Origin: Agriotes lineatus
Taxonomy: Eukaryota; Arthropoda; Insecta; Coleoptera; Elateridae
Direction of reading: 5' to 3'
DNA length: 64,000 bases
NCBI GenBank assembly: GCA_940337035.1
Contig: OW679203.1
Span: 25,925,495 to 25,989,494, forward strand
In this document: positions 47,400 through 60,312 of the stretch, one piece after another
Layout: each line of letters starts with the position of its first letter
How positions within the stretch are numbered: the first letter of the stretch is position 1
Translations under genes and position numbers: made by a program
The notes under the pieces: model-generated
What the model was told of the DNA's origin: nothing
Seen by the model: only the letters and a program-made list of their open reading frames with translations
Databases searched by the model: none

Positions 47400-48130
47400 A
47401 CCAGTTTGATGGTTTAAGGATCGTTTTAGCATTTAATTTAACTCATCAGTGAAAAAGTTTCTGTTAGCGACTCCGTTGGTAGGAAATTACTTCTAGTGGG
47501 GTGACTTAACCCTCAAAGCTATTTCGGACCAAGCAAATGTCCTTCATTTTAGCCGCGTTCAAACAAAGACTGGAATCAGGTTACGATCCGATAACGGCCG
47601 TGTGGAGAAAGTCGCAACTCTCGGACTGCGAATGTTTTGCTAAAGAGGATATCCAGGAAAAAACCTTGCGACAGCGAGTTCGGGGTAGAGAATTAACAGG
47701 TACGAAAATATTTCTTTGCGGTTCCTGCAAAAACAAGTCGAATAGCCGGACTAGCGGCGATGACGAGCGGCGTTCTCAAGATTAGCAAAGCTCTTGGGTT
47801 GCCTTGCGGCGAGCGGCAGGTGCAGCAAGCCTTAACAGCTTCTGAGGGCTCAAGTCAACTCGACGGATGTCCCAGAGCGCGAGTTCGCTCTCCAGGTGCC
47901 GAAGGCCGTCTCGGGTCTTTAAGAACGGGATTCCGGGTTGAAGTTCTGTTTCAGGAACATGGCAGCTCGCTTATATACTCTCTGGTATCTGCTGGAACGC
48001 CTGCGGGAGAGAATTGTATCGTAATTCTAACGATCACGAACCTACATGCGCTGCCAGGATATTTGAATTGGAACTTCTCCATAGCATCGCAGGTCGAAAT
48101 GGGAAGCGTGCGGAATCGAGCGTTTTAACT
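47400..48130 (-). repeat. GC-rich block with promoter-like signals, possible LTR fragment
   Basis: On the minus strand a TATA box (TATATAA, complement of 47971-47977) is followed by AGCTGCCATGTTCCTGAAACAG. This resembles the sequence just after the TATA box of the LTR-like block at 6395-7757, which has AGCACATGGCAGCTCCTGAGACAG. The rest is GC-rich but not obviously alignable with the other blocks. Two plus-strand frames (47537-47785 and 47760-48128) cross it without any domain. I regard it as a diverged LTR rather than a gene. The limits are uncertain. Confidence 0.3.
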
Positions 48131-50989
48131 TCTTTGAAATTTTGTCATCGAGATTAGGCGCCGGGAAATGACGGGAACTTGCTGCAAGCAAATTATAAAT
48201 ACAATAATTGTGTCTTTAATTAATTTACGCCAGGCTAACGACACGGTATATTTTGGGTGTTGTTGTTTACAGACAGAACCCCTTGTAATTTTTGCTTTGT
48301 CATTTGATTGCATGAATTTATGTATCGACTTTTCCGTATGGAGATCTGCAATCGTTTCAAGGCGTAAACCCGGGACAGTTGTTGTTTAAGTCATATATAC
48401 ATTAAGTAATCTATGCAGTTGGCTAATAGTCAACCTTATAATTTATACCGCTCAATGGATATTATTCCCTGAATTCATTATATCTCTATGTATTTGGGGC
48501 GTCTATGCAATTCGTTGCAGAAGTATTTAGTGTGACCAAAGCGCTAAGATTTCATTCACTTAGTATCCCATGTTTATTACGGTTACTCTTTATTACACTA
48601 CTGAGCTCAGAAATTCTTTATTTTTGTTGCTAATTACAAATTATTTTTGAAACATCAAGTATATATTGCTGAAAATCCATTATCATTGAAACTTAGTGCC
48701 TTTAGCAGTTTTGCACGAAACACAAACATTATCTAGTCATCTATATTTTATTCGAAGCTACCTAAATTAAAGTTTTTACTTTGATGCCTGCAGAACAATT
48801 GTTGGTAAGCCAGCTCCGGTTAGTAATCTTCATGAATTTTTTGTTGTGGCGAAATATATTTATGCAAAGGTCTGTAATATTGTGGAAATCGCTGTAGCGT
48901 TTTCAGTTAATCCAGCAGTTCAGCTTTATTCGATACATTTAGTTTGAGGTTTGAAAACTTTAATAACTTGATTTTGCCTCGGTAAGTACACCACCACATC
49001 TACCTCTATACATTTTAACAATTGTATTGGCATGTTTTAGTTAATTTTTATATATTTATGTAATTATTGTTTGCACACATAATCGTGAAGCAGCTCATTA
49101 AAGTTAAGAATGTAAATAGCTTTGTTTAAATTTAAATTATTATATGAAAGATTTATAGTTTAATTGACCTTTATTCTGGAATTTGTTCAGCAACAGTTTT
49201 TTACTTGGAACATCTGCATTATCAACTCCGAAAAGAAGTTAATTATCTCCCTTTCATCTCGTCGCAACGGCGTTTAATTGGTTCTGTCCTTACAATGACT
49301 AATAAAATTTAAGGCCTAGTCAAAATATTGTCGGTGGATTCTGCTTTCATCCCTTTTCCCGAATTATTGAATTGTAAGGGTACCGAGTTGATCTATATAG
49401 TTCTATATTGCTAGAATGTGTTGATGTAAACGTTACAAATAATAATCGGCTCTGAATTAGCGATCCAAATTAACTTATGACATAAAATATAACCCAGTAG
49501 CGGCTTGAGAGCATAAACTACTAAAGCTGTCAAGAAACAAAAACAATTTTCTTACTTAACTTGTACTTTTGTGACTCAATTGTGGTTTTGATATATTAAT
49601 TGGTTTGAATTTAGAAAATTCAATCATAAGTGTTTCTACTGCTACGGAAAAACTGTATATAATGGTTAATATCAAAACATCCAGTAGTGTTTACAGTACA
49701 TCTAAACATTTACCAATGAATTCCAAACAATAGAATCTCAAAAACTATAGTTTATATAGTTGACCTAATATGAACTGACCAAATTGGAGTACTTACAGAG
49801 CATGGTTCAAATGTAATTCTGATATTATACTTTGTTTACTAATATAATTCGGTTAGTTTATTTTAGGTAGACCGTATATCCATACAATCATTGGTTGCAT
49901 CTAACAGTATATTTGATATCTCTGCGGGATGCGATTTCTAAAATTCTCGGGAAACATTTCAAACATAAATTTTCCCGGAGGTAACCCCGTTGAGCAAACA
50001 AAACAGTGCAATATCAAATCCAACTTTCCTGTCGCGTTCCGTCGCAACAATAGTCATATTTTTTGTTGCGATTCGATATCAGAATATGCGCCACCCAAGG
50101 TAGTTTAATTTTCTGTGTCGAGGCTGCATAGAAAACCACAATGGACTGGAATATGTAAAACCTGGAGTTTCTAAACTCCATTCGCTGGCGAAGGAGCTAC
50201 TCCAATTGTAGAATTATTGATGTTTATAAAAACACACAACTTAAGTTCATTGTTCATAAAACCTTCACTCGAAAGCTTTATATAAGCTGAAACCCTAAAT
50301 AGCAGTTCTTACAAGTACAACGATGACGTCAAAAATGATATTCCTTAGTTTGCAACGTTGGAATGTTTGAATACAAGACCAAGAAGTTATTTTCCACAAA
50401 TGGGGCGTCTTAATCAAATGGTTATCTAAAAATAGGTAATACTATTGGAAAAACCTGTATCACAACATATGAAATTTTCTTGCCAAATGTGTTTGCGACA
50501 AACTTAACTTTTATACTGTCCTAATTGATGTATTTTTCGTCTTTTGCGGGCCAATACTGGTCCTATCTACTCGGTTGTGCGAGGTTTTACACATGACGCA
50601 GCCTGCAATCGAGCAACTCCTAAGAGACCGCTAATTAGACAAAAGGGCTTCACTCCGAAAGAATGCATTCATTTCGCAGATATTGCGTTAGGGTTATACC
50701 TCCGCATTTTACACCCCGCGAGAGAGGAGTTACCGATGCTGTGGATTTCAAACGGTCTCCAGTCGGGATTTATCATTCTAGCGAGCATGTAGCGCTCTTT
50801 ACTCCCCAGCAGGAAGTGGCTTGACCCATACCAAATTCGCATTGGTTGCAGTGTGTAAGAAATATTCGTTATATGCGTAGTATTGTCATCTTCTTTATCG
50901 AAAAGTATATCTGTAGTATCAGCTAAAAGTTGAAGTATTTCTGGAGGTTCGTATTCAGATAATTACAAATACCAAAGAACAAATATCGA
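48131..50989. other. AT-rich stretch without recognisable genes
   Basis: No coding or repeat structure is supported. The 82-codon frame at 50544-50792 (plus) lies in a more balanced patch but matches nothing I recognise. Confidence 0.4.
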
Positions 50990-51225
50990 GAGCTTATAGC
51001 CGGATGGTAAAGCGTTTAGCTTGCAGTCGGTAGGTAATGAATTCAAGCCACACGGACATCGGCTACACCTCGCGCTCTCCTACTATCATACCAACATCGT
51101 TGATGTTCGTCACCCATTCAGAAGAACACTCTTCCTATCAATGGACTAGGCTAGCCACCTGCCAAACTTGCACGTAAAGGCTGCTTATACTAAGAGGGAA
51201 AGAAGAATAAAAGCAGATATCGTGA
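50990..51225 (+). mobile_element. tRNA-derived SINE (family 1, second copy)
   Basis: The plus strand has a box A-like TAGCCGGATGGTAAAGCG near 51000 and a decayed box B (GAATTCAAGCC, near 51040). A body follows that aligns with the SINE at 34970-35243, with shared words GCTCTCC, AACACTCTTCC, GGCTAGCCACCTG and AAAGG...GCT. The tail is a GAAAGAAGAATAAAAG stretch. The short word ATATCG occurs on both sides and may be what is left of the target duplication. It is older than the first copy by its box decay. Confidence 0.6.
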
Positions 51226-52565
51226 CAAAGTACCGTTTAATTGAGTTACTTTTCGATTCCACCTTTTGTGGATTTAGCCACTATTAGTTCGTTCAGCACC
51301 TACTTTCCGAGATACTTGGCCTCGATTTTGGCTGTCTAGCATAGATATTTTCACTCTGACACTATCCCCAACGACCAACTTCATCTTTCACCCCACTTGA
51401 AGTGTTAACAACCATACCCGCAATGCGGGTGACTTTTGCCATTTACAAGGACATCAACACAGTTATATGTGCTTATAGTTACATTAAGTATATTTTGTCG
51501 CAAGAAAGTTGGCCTAATTACCAAGTGTTTCTAGCATTTTCATTAGTCATCTTTTCCGGTGGCGTCCTGTGTGGTAGTTCAATGAAAATTATTAGCCTCT
51601 TCCAGATACTTCTTATTTTTTAATAGTTAAGTACTTCAGCATTGGCAGCGTAGAATTACATTTGTGTATATGATAACGTCTTTTGGGAATCAGGGTGAAC
51701 AAAATGGTGTACATGCCATTTTACTCATTGAGTTATTCAATAGGTAGCTCGTTGAAATTACTGTCTTGCTTTACTGTGTGCTCTTTTATTATTTATCGTA
51801 CAGCAGATGGCAACAGGCGTATCGGCAATCAACAAATGTAGATTCCCGTTGACGAATGGCTGGCTTATTCATCAACCTGAAGTAGTTTCGAAGTTTTTAT
51901 CTTTTTGGAATTCTGTCAGAGTTAAATCAACTCCCAAATATCGTTTTCACAAACCCTCCCTTTGCCCCGACTGTTGAGCTACTAAGTATAATTTTGTACA
52001 GTATTTGCTTCAACGTACAATATACAGCATGTTTCAAAATCTCCGAGACGTGGGAAATCTCCTAATCAAAGCAAATTAAAAGGTCCTATAAACATTCTCC
52101 ATGCCTTTGTATAAATTTGCGTGCCGAGTGATATTTTGTTTCATGAACGTAACTCTACCTTGTCAGATATTCCAGCTCCACGAAGCGCAAGGTTATACAT
52201 TTGAAATTTGGACTGACGTCCTGCCTTTGCGCTTAGTGGAATTTCACATATACCGAAGGCCGGAAGCATTCTAAGGAACATCATGTATGACGTTCCGCTG
52301 CGCCCTGTACTCCAATCTTCGTTTAAAAACACTTCAGAATCCCAAAATCCTTGGAAAAACTATTCGTCTAATGCATGTAGATTCATGCTGACTGCCCGTA
52401 GAACTTCCAATTACCCCTGTTCATCTTTCAAGCAGTCTTGGAAAGTTTTCCCTTTACTGCATGTAGTATTGACGCCATTCGGTGCTTGGGGTCTGTGACT
52501 CTTCCTGATTTTCGTATTTTCGTAGTAACTGTTCTAAATCTCAATTTGATTTATCCTTTATCTAA
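51226..52565. other. Non-coding stretch
   Basis: Frames at 52141-52332 (minus) and 52283-52498 (plus) overlap in a less AT-rich patch next to the tandem array and have no recognisable motif. Nothing else is supported. Confidence 0.35.
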
Positions 52566-53037
52566 TAGACTTGTCTGTCCGGGACGCTGGTCCGTCCGGG
52601 ACCCTGTTTCAGCAGCCAAACCGTAAGAGATAGAGAAAAAAGTAATGAAAGTTATATGTTTGGAATGGTCATGTCAGGTCAGGAACCGAATTTCAGTCAC
52701 GTGACACTTCCGGTTTTCGAGAAATCACGTGATTTCCGTCCGTCCGGGACGCTGATCCGTCCGGGACGCTGTTTCAGCAGCCAAACCGTAAGAGATAGAG
52801 AAAAAAGTTATAAAAGTTATATGTTTGGAATGGTCATGTCAGGTCAGGAACCGAATTTCAGTCACGTGACACTTTCGGTTTTCGAGAAATCACGTGATTT
52901 CCGTCCGTCCGGGACGCTGATCCGTCCGGGACGCTGTTTCAGCAGCCAAACCGTAAGAGATAGAGAAAAAAGTTATTAAAGTTATATGTTTGGAATGGTC
53001 ATGTCAGGTCAGGAACCAAATTTCAATCACGTGATTT
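52566..53037 (+). repeat. 165-bp tandem array, about 2.8 units
   Basis: AGCAGCCAAACCGTAAGAG recurs at 52611, 52776 and 52941, so the period is exactly 165 bp and copies are nearly identical. Each unit holds a doubled CGTCCGGGACGCTG, a purine-rich AGAGATAGAGAAAAAAG, and two 10-bp palindromes, GTCACGTGAC (52697-52706) and ATCACGTGAT (52724-52733), flanking ACTTCCGG. Because 165 is 55 codons, a frame stays open through the array (52656-52979), but it is simply the repeat translated. The last unit has lost the stretch between its two CACGTG palindromes. High identity points to recent amplification. Confidence 0.93.
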
Positions 53038-55674
53038 TAAAAAATATTATTGTTTTTATTTAATACGCGTTGTATTTGAAAAACGGTCTTTTTTGTTTTA
53101 TAAATGAGACATTTGTCTCACTGGTTGCTAGTATGTATTATTTCATAATGCATGTGTAATTTACCGCTAACTTTAGATGCATTAGAATAATATTCTATGC
53201 TCGTAAATTATCGGCAATTTTTGAATGTGTTTTCGCAATTAAGTGGCGTGTTGTGAAATAAGTTTTAGAGCACATCTCTGTTTGTAATGCAGTAACGCCT
53301 TTAGCGCGCTTCACCGATGTATACATATTTCCCCTATAGAGTTTTTTCGCAAACGAGTTTGTTAGATAGCTTTTTTTTACACGCAGGTAGAATTTCTAGA
53401 AGATTCTTTGTTGTGGTCGCAGCTGCAAGGCTGCTCCGGTCAAATGCATTTTTGTGAATACAATTTTAATAGAATTGTTTTAAATGTTCTATATTAGCTC
53501 CTTTTGTATTCTACATATATACATGTCCCACCCCCAGGAGGGACCGCCACTTAATCACAGCTATTCAAAAAAATACAGTGCACCTTCAACAATAACAAAA
53601 GCATTTTTCTCACCGACTTATTGCAGGATAAAACGATAATTACGACAAAATAAGCACAAGACTGAACCGCTCGCACCAAAAAATTGAAAGAGTTAGAAAT
53701 ATCCTAGGACCAGATAGTTATCAGTACAAACTGTCGCTAGTAATTATATTCGCCTAATTAAACGTTATTGCGAATGCGTGTTGCACTTGCTAGTGGAAAC
53801 TCAATAATGCTGCGAATTAATTAGTGGAGTTTATTAATAACCAATTTAGTATAGTAACTAATGACGAATAATGAATCTATTATTATGACTAATAATAAAG
53901 AGAGTTTGGGGCCTTCAAATGAGCTTCCATCAATAAAAGTTTTTTGGCTGTCACAAATTGAGTGGGAAATTAAAGTAAGGGCTACTAGCGAATGTGTTCT
54001 GTTAGTGTCACAATCAAGATCTCATAAAATCTAATACGAATGAGAGTGATCTCAGACACTTATTGATAAGAAATTCAAATTTAATGTGATTACATCCATT
54101 ATAACCTTTGTAACAACACCAGAAACAAACATTATTGTTTAGAAATTTAATTACAACAATTCAATAATGCTCACACTGAAACTACGTTCTTTCCACCAAG
54201 TTGATTTACTTAGAAGAAAAACCATCGCCTTAATCATAAATGTTATCCTCAGACAGGACACGTAACATTCATGCATAACTATTATTTCAACCGATTTGCA
54301 TACAACAAAGGGGTTGTTGTCATCGAGCAAGAAATATGAACTTACATGAATTTCAAGTACATTGCATTGCTACCGAGCTGCAGTAACTCACGTAAGCGAA
54401 AATATATGAAGTCGGACGTTATCAAACCTTATATCATCAACTGTGTTCTCGACTCTTGTTACTCGTAAAAATTGGGACTAGATTATTTGGAAATTCTCAT
54501 AAATTGTATTCGTGAAAGCACTTCAAACAGCTGTAATAAACACAATTTATTAACATTGTAGTGCAGCATACAGTATGTATGATACATTTAATTTAAATAA
54601 TTATATCCAGATATCTAATGGATATCATGTGTTATAACAGTAGTATGTTTAACTGATAGGGTAGTAAGGGCAACCACAAAGTTGTTTATATTTTGTGAGT
54701 AACAAAAATAAATTGAATTAGAAATTTACTAGAAATAGTCACGTTAGGGGTTAAATTCCTACTCACTGTGAAAAATAATAATTGCTGATTTGATACGGAG
54801 CAGTAATAAAGCATTCTCTACGACTTATATAATTCAAGATTATTTGATTTCATTTAACGTGGTATATTACTACGAAGCCAGTAAAGCCAGTGAAAGTGAG
54901 TGTTGTGGTATGGTGTTGAACTGTCTATTCAAGTAATAGAGTTTTCAAAGAGCTACAACGAGCTTTGATTTGGTCGGAAACAGCCACAAGGTGTTTGCTG
55001 GCTAAAATTTATCCAGTTAGGAGCCGAGGTAGAGCATTCAGGTACTACAAGACATAAACGTTCAGAAGGTTAGTGACGGTTTCTTACAAAATAATAAGAA
55101 ATTATAAAAGCAAGTTTGGTGCTGCAAATCGTTAAGCTATTGTAATTATATCTAGAAGTTAATTTCAGAAGAATTAGTTTTCTAAATTCAATAGTGATTT
55201 GAGTACCCAACGTTTTTGACAATTATATTTTGAAGTTTGAACAATTAGGTTATATTTAGAATTTTCATTTCTTGATCAAGTTTGGATATATTTAATGTTT
55301 GATTAAATTATTTTTAACAATCTGTATTTTATTTTGTAATGCCAGATCAAATTTCAATGTGCTACTAACAAACTGAACATACAAATTTAACTTTATGAAG
55401 TACCAGAAACTTCTATTTGATTTATAAAATCAAATAGTTATTATATTATAGCTTCAATAGAGGAAGCTTTTAGTTGAAAATTAACTCATTCAGCTGAAAA
55501 TTAGAAGTCCCATTGCTTATAAAACTGACTAGTCGTGGCTTAAACATTAATATTTTAATGACATAATTTCAAATGTCAAATTAATTTAGGAGTTACGTCA
55601 ATTCCAACTTATCGTATTAAGAAGGAAGGTTAGACAAGTGAACTTTAGCTGATGGTATTTCTTTTTAATTTAGT
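53038..55674. other. AT-rich stretch with homeodomain-type words, no genes
   Basis: No coding frame. The part at 53740-53900 is dense in TAATTA/TTAATAA words. This could be chance at this base composition. Confidence 0.4.
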
Positions 55675-55910
55675 AAAAGAGTATATTTAATTTGATACTA
55701 CAACGTAGCTTAGATATATTTCAATTGGCAACTCAAGTAGGGTTCAAAAGGGAGTGCTATTACATTTTGGTTCACAACGCTGAGCTTGACATTAATTTAA
55801 ATAACACCGCGGGAAGAAGTATTATTTCATTTGGCACCATAACGTGGAGCTAGATAGATCTATTTCAAGTTAGTACCACAAGTGAAGTTAGGGTACTATT
55901 TTAACATATA
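55675..55910. repeat. Decayed minisatellite, period about 65-74 bp
   Basis: A composite unit resembling TTTGGTACCACAACGTGGAGCT recurs with AACGTAGCT at 55702, AACGCTGAGCT at 55776 and AACGTGGAGCT at 55841, each followed by an ATTTCAA-like word and a second half like GGTACCACAAGT. Units differ considerably, so this is an old array. Confidence 0.5.
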
Positions 55911-58349
55911 AACATATCTCGTATATGAATCAGGTATTACGTAACTACTCCCGATTAATATTTATTTTACATGGCACTTTACAGCGATGGAGTACACAAT
56001 ACAAAAATGCAAGTAACTCGAACCAGATCTGACTACTAACAAAAAATTAAAGCTTAATTACGAAACTATGCAATTAGCACGGATACTGCGTGACATAAAC
56101 TGCATCAGCACAGGATAACTAAACTATTCAATGCCAGCAAATAAATACTTCTTTATCTATGCAATGCTAGCAAGTATAAGCACATAACTCTTTTGTAGTG
56201 TTCGCAACTATGCAGCATGAAGGTGCATTTCATTTTTTGCTCCTATCTAAACCTATCTTTGCAGTTATTGCCTGTGAAACGATTAGATAGAGCAGATTTT
56301 TCTTATTGTAAAAACCCCTTAACTTCATATCCATATTTGGGAACCACTTGGTGAATGTTACAGCAAATTTGGGGGCACTCTACTTGACTGTTAATCAGGA
56401 AAGGGACCTACGTGTGCTCTCATGTGCGCAAACCGACGATCACAGATAGACTACGAAACTTGTGTGTGCAAACACTTGCGTCTTATTCCAGCGCTACTCT
56501 AAAATCTCCCTGTCCAAATTGGCTCTACAATTTATATGGTTTTTCTAATTGCGTTTCCTCTTTTAGATCGTTCTTTGATACCTAAACGTTTGGTGTTTCT
56601 TTCCACACTGTGTATTTGGCCAAAAAAGTGAAAATGTGACTGTGATGAGATGCAACTAAAAGGAAGTCGCCCCGAGGCGTAATGTGAATTTAGAGCGTAT
56701 TTGTTACAAGGACTCAAATTTTCTTCATCTACTTGGTGCATACACTACTTGCAAACATGATACAATACAAAATACATAGAACGTATTTGAATACGTTACA
56801 CTAAATGCACCAAAATGGTTACAAGTCAGAGATCTCAACGGGAGCTTTGGGCTGACCCGTGCACCCCTAATATTACTAGGAAAACGCTAAGAAGTGAGCG
56901 CACATACCGTCGAAAATTCAGCAGACGTGTCAAAATACTTTTTAGCCTCCCTGAAGGGAGAAGGCTCAAAACCTGCATTTGTAAGGCGAACATTTGCAAA
57001 AACATACATACAAACAGTATAAATGTCAATTATAGACGAAAGCGTCTTAAATATTCTATCTAAAATGACTACTGTCGTACATACAGGATTACAAGCACAG
57101 TAAATGGGTGGTTACAGCTTATGGTATGGCGGCGACCACCTGTCCGACACGGCGATCTTGATTGATGAATATATTCGGAACGCTAGCTCGAAGGGAAGCA
57201 TGGATGGTTGTGGATGATGGCCCAAAGCATCTGGCGATAGACCTAAACGTTAGGGCAGGCCATGCGGGCCCGTCAACATTGGGAAAAAACAATTAGCCTC
57301 AATTCTTCAAGCGATGGTGTTATTCGTAATAATACTACAAGACGACTATGACTCAAAACTACTTTTATTTCCTCAGGAAACGGGTTGCTTCCAAAAGAAC
57401 CTGTTGAGTTTGTAAACTAAAGGGTTTGATAATCCTTAAAATTGTCGAATATATATTCGATCAGATTATGCTATGAGTATCAAAAAGAAAATTAGAATAA
57501 AACGATAACACTATGATATTTTCATTAGTAATATTGGTTTGCATAGGAATCTTATGCATTATAAATGGTTTAATCTGAACACTGCCGTACCTTTAACAAA
57601 AAACACGAAGGTTTAAAGATTTAAATCACTGCTCAAACTAGCAATTAATTCGGGACCAACCGATATGTTGTAACGTTTGTATGTTATTAATTATTGCTTA
57701 TTCTGTACTGGGCTTGCTTTATTATAACCTTTAATACCACATTTTATCAGGGGTAGTCAGAAAGCCAATTTTCAATTTATAGGCTCGAGTATAAAGGTCA
57801 AGTACACATAAAATTAGGTATTTATTAATTTAAATATTTAGAAGTCAACTAAAATCAAGTTCTGTGTAATGTACAAAAGGGTGTAATTCTGTTTGCGGGC
57901 TTTTGAGCGCCTAACTAGTTGGGCAACCCACTTTGGTTCCGCTCGTCGTCGGGTAGCCGATTCTAAAGCAAAAATAACATGAAAAAGGGTTAATTTCATT
58001 CTTATCCATAACTCGTTTAATTGAAGTTCATGTCTGACAAGATCAGGCCTTGCACTGCGTGGACTGCAGATTGTGATGGCAAGTGAAATTACAACATTGA
58101 ATTTAGTCGCATCTTATGAAGTTACAACAATAACAAGCTGAGTTTAGGTTACGGATCAAAATTGCTTCTTGGAGCTTGAATCTTGCTACAAGGGCGCTGC
58201 AGGAGGTTACTGGAGACTGCAAAACAGCATCCTCACAGGTGAGATAAGCTCTTAATTGTTGTGAGTAGCTTCTAAGACCTGGTGCATCGTTCGTTCTTTG
58301 CGATTTTTGTGGGCTATTTTGGGAATTGGTTTCAAAGATGGAAAAGGCG
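55911..58349. other. AT-rich stretch without recognisable genes
   Basis: The frame at 56815-57063 (plus) and its shadow on the other strand show no motif. A GC-richer patch at 57110-57290 remains unassigned. Confidence 0.4.
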
Positions 58350-58570
58350 AGATTCCCCAGGTGTCTAATCGACAGGCCACATTGGGTTTTGACGGGGATC
58401 TGGTTCAAAGAGAGAGAGTACAGGATGTCTCAGGGGCCTAATCGACATACCACTCTGGAATTTGACGGGGATCGGGTTCAGGGAAAGAATTTTCGGGTCC
58501 CAGGTGCCTAATCGACATACCACTTTAGACTTCAAGGGGAATTTGGTTTATTTCTAGGAAGTACTGCTCT
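58350..58570. repeat. Decayed minisatellite, period about 70-73 bp
   Basis: The unit CCTAATCGACATACCACT followed by TTTGACGGGGATCGGGTTCA recurs with CTAATC at 58365, 58438 and 58508. There are three units with moderate identity. It lies at the start of a GC-richer block (58340-59080) that might be another retroelement end, but I found no promoter or coding sequence to confirm that. Confidence 0.75.
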
Positions 58571-60312
58571 CAGAAGTCAAATCTGTCAAGTCGGGCGGAC
58601 AGGATCAGGGTGTGGGCCAAACAGGGCTTAGACCGGAAAGCTCGTCCATGTTAGAGCAGTTGCTGGTCAGGATTGGTCGACGCAAGTTCTTTAACGGTTT
58701 TGTACCTTCCTGGACCTCTTAATCCAGACTGGAGTTTGAGGAGAAGTACGTGGAACTTGGCCTGTCGTGTACTCGCGCACCGCGAGGTTTAATTTGATTT
58801 ATCTTCCTTCTCGCGTCCCTGAGATGTGAATACCTGATTGTGGCGATTTTTAGCGACGTCCAAATTAGCACGAAAATTTCGACCGGCGCTAACGTCACAG
58901 TGTTACTAAAACCGATAAATTGGCCTTCGATTCTTTTATTGCTTTCTGCTAAAGGAAAACCGCTAGCCCAACTCGCGACAGCGGGCGCAAACTAATAGCA
59001 AAACTGATCGCTTCACGGCCAACCTCTCGGCTCGAGGACGAGTACGAAGCTAAGGATCTCCCCCCGTCACTAAAATGGAACTGCGCGGAACGAAAATGCT
59101 ATCCTTTCCTCTTCTTGCGCTCAAGATCTGTGGAGCCATTTATTTTTTTTATTATTCCATCGCAGTTCATTTGAAATTCTTCGAGGCGTTTTTAACAGCT
59201 TCTTCTGGACTTGTTTCTGCCGCCTATCGGAAAATCCCGAAAGTTATTGCATTTGCTAATCTGATTTATTTTTCGTGATACTTGAATTTTTAAACTTTCT
59301 TTTGAGACACCTAACTTTTTTAAACTGATCTTTACTATTGTGACTTCGTGTGTTTTCCATTTTTTGCATATGCTGTGTGTGTAAATGTTTTTATCGTTTC
59401 TACTGCGGCGCTGAATCCGCCCGGTTAGTAAATTATATTACTTTAAGTCGGAGGAGCTGTCGACTCTGATTTTAACATTTTTGCTGTCGGATTGTATTTA
59501 AAGTTTCTTCAGAAAACCAAAATTGTGTTCTATATTCAGCTGAATGTCTACTTAATGTGGTTTTTAGTAGGTTTCAAAAAGTATTGGCACCCTCAATTAT
59601 GACATTATTTCATCATTCGGTTATTCAGTTTTCTAATCTAATATATATATTGTAGTGACAGCTCAAATGATATTCTTATAAATCGATTTATTTCATTGAA
59701 ACTTTAAAATTCTATTTTAATAATAATGCCGGTATCGCCTTGAAACTTTATCAGGGGTAGTTCATTAATCTAGTTGCTTCTTAGTTGCTATTTTATTTTT
59801 GATTCTGAATTTAAAATTGGCTAATGACATGCGCTGTCACCTTTTAATTCAAAAAATGCTACACGAACCTTTCAATCAAATATGACAAATATAAATCCTT
59901 TCCAACTCTTTGTGACTCAATATTATATGGTAAGTATTTAATTCACGGTAAGTATGCTTCCACATATGAAAGTCATGCCGTCAGCAGCCAACAGACTCCG
60001 ACATTCAGTAGTTCCTCCGTCAATGTCTGTCAATTGGTCCTTACGTCCTCAGCAATCCCACAAGAACTCCAGCAATTTGATTATATTGATCGAACGACTT
60101 TATTTAAATTAATCTTTAACATTGACTTACATAAATATCAGCATTTATGTACCATTGCATAATTCCTCAGATTAAAAAAATATTTTAAAATAAACAACCT
60201 TTATTTTTCATTTTTTTTCTTAATTTGCCTTTTAATAGGAACATTCAATAACAAATTCTAACATTTTCATTTTTAATATAAGTTTATAACAATTATTTCC
60301 ATAGAAACATAT
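58571..60312. other. Non-coding stretch downstream of the retrotransposon relic
   Basis: The first 500 bp are GC-balanced without recognisable content. From 59280 on it is AT-rich. The word CAAAAAGTATTGGCACC (59577-59593) resembles the terminal repeat of Tc1-like elements, but no second end was found. The polymerase, RNase H and integrase parts of the adjoining gypsy-like element should lie here and do not. Confidence 0.4.

Noticed and set aside
52656..52979. 107-codon open frame with a duplicated protein segment
   Set aside because: It is the 165-bp tandem repeat read in a frame that stays open because 165 is divisible by three. There is no start context, domain or codon signal.
53740..53900. 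Homeodomain-bound enhancer
   Set aside because: TAATTA-type words are frequent by chance at this AT content, and conservation cannot be tested here.
59577..59593. Tc1-like terminal repeat
   Set aside because: Only one short match to a Tc1-type end, no inverted partner and no transposase nearby.
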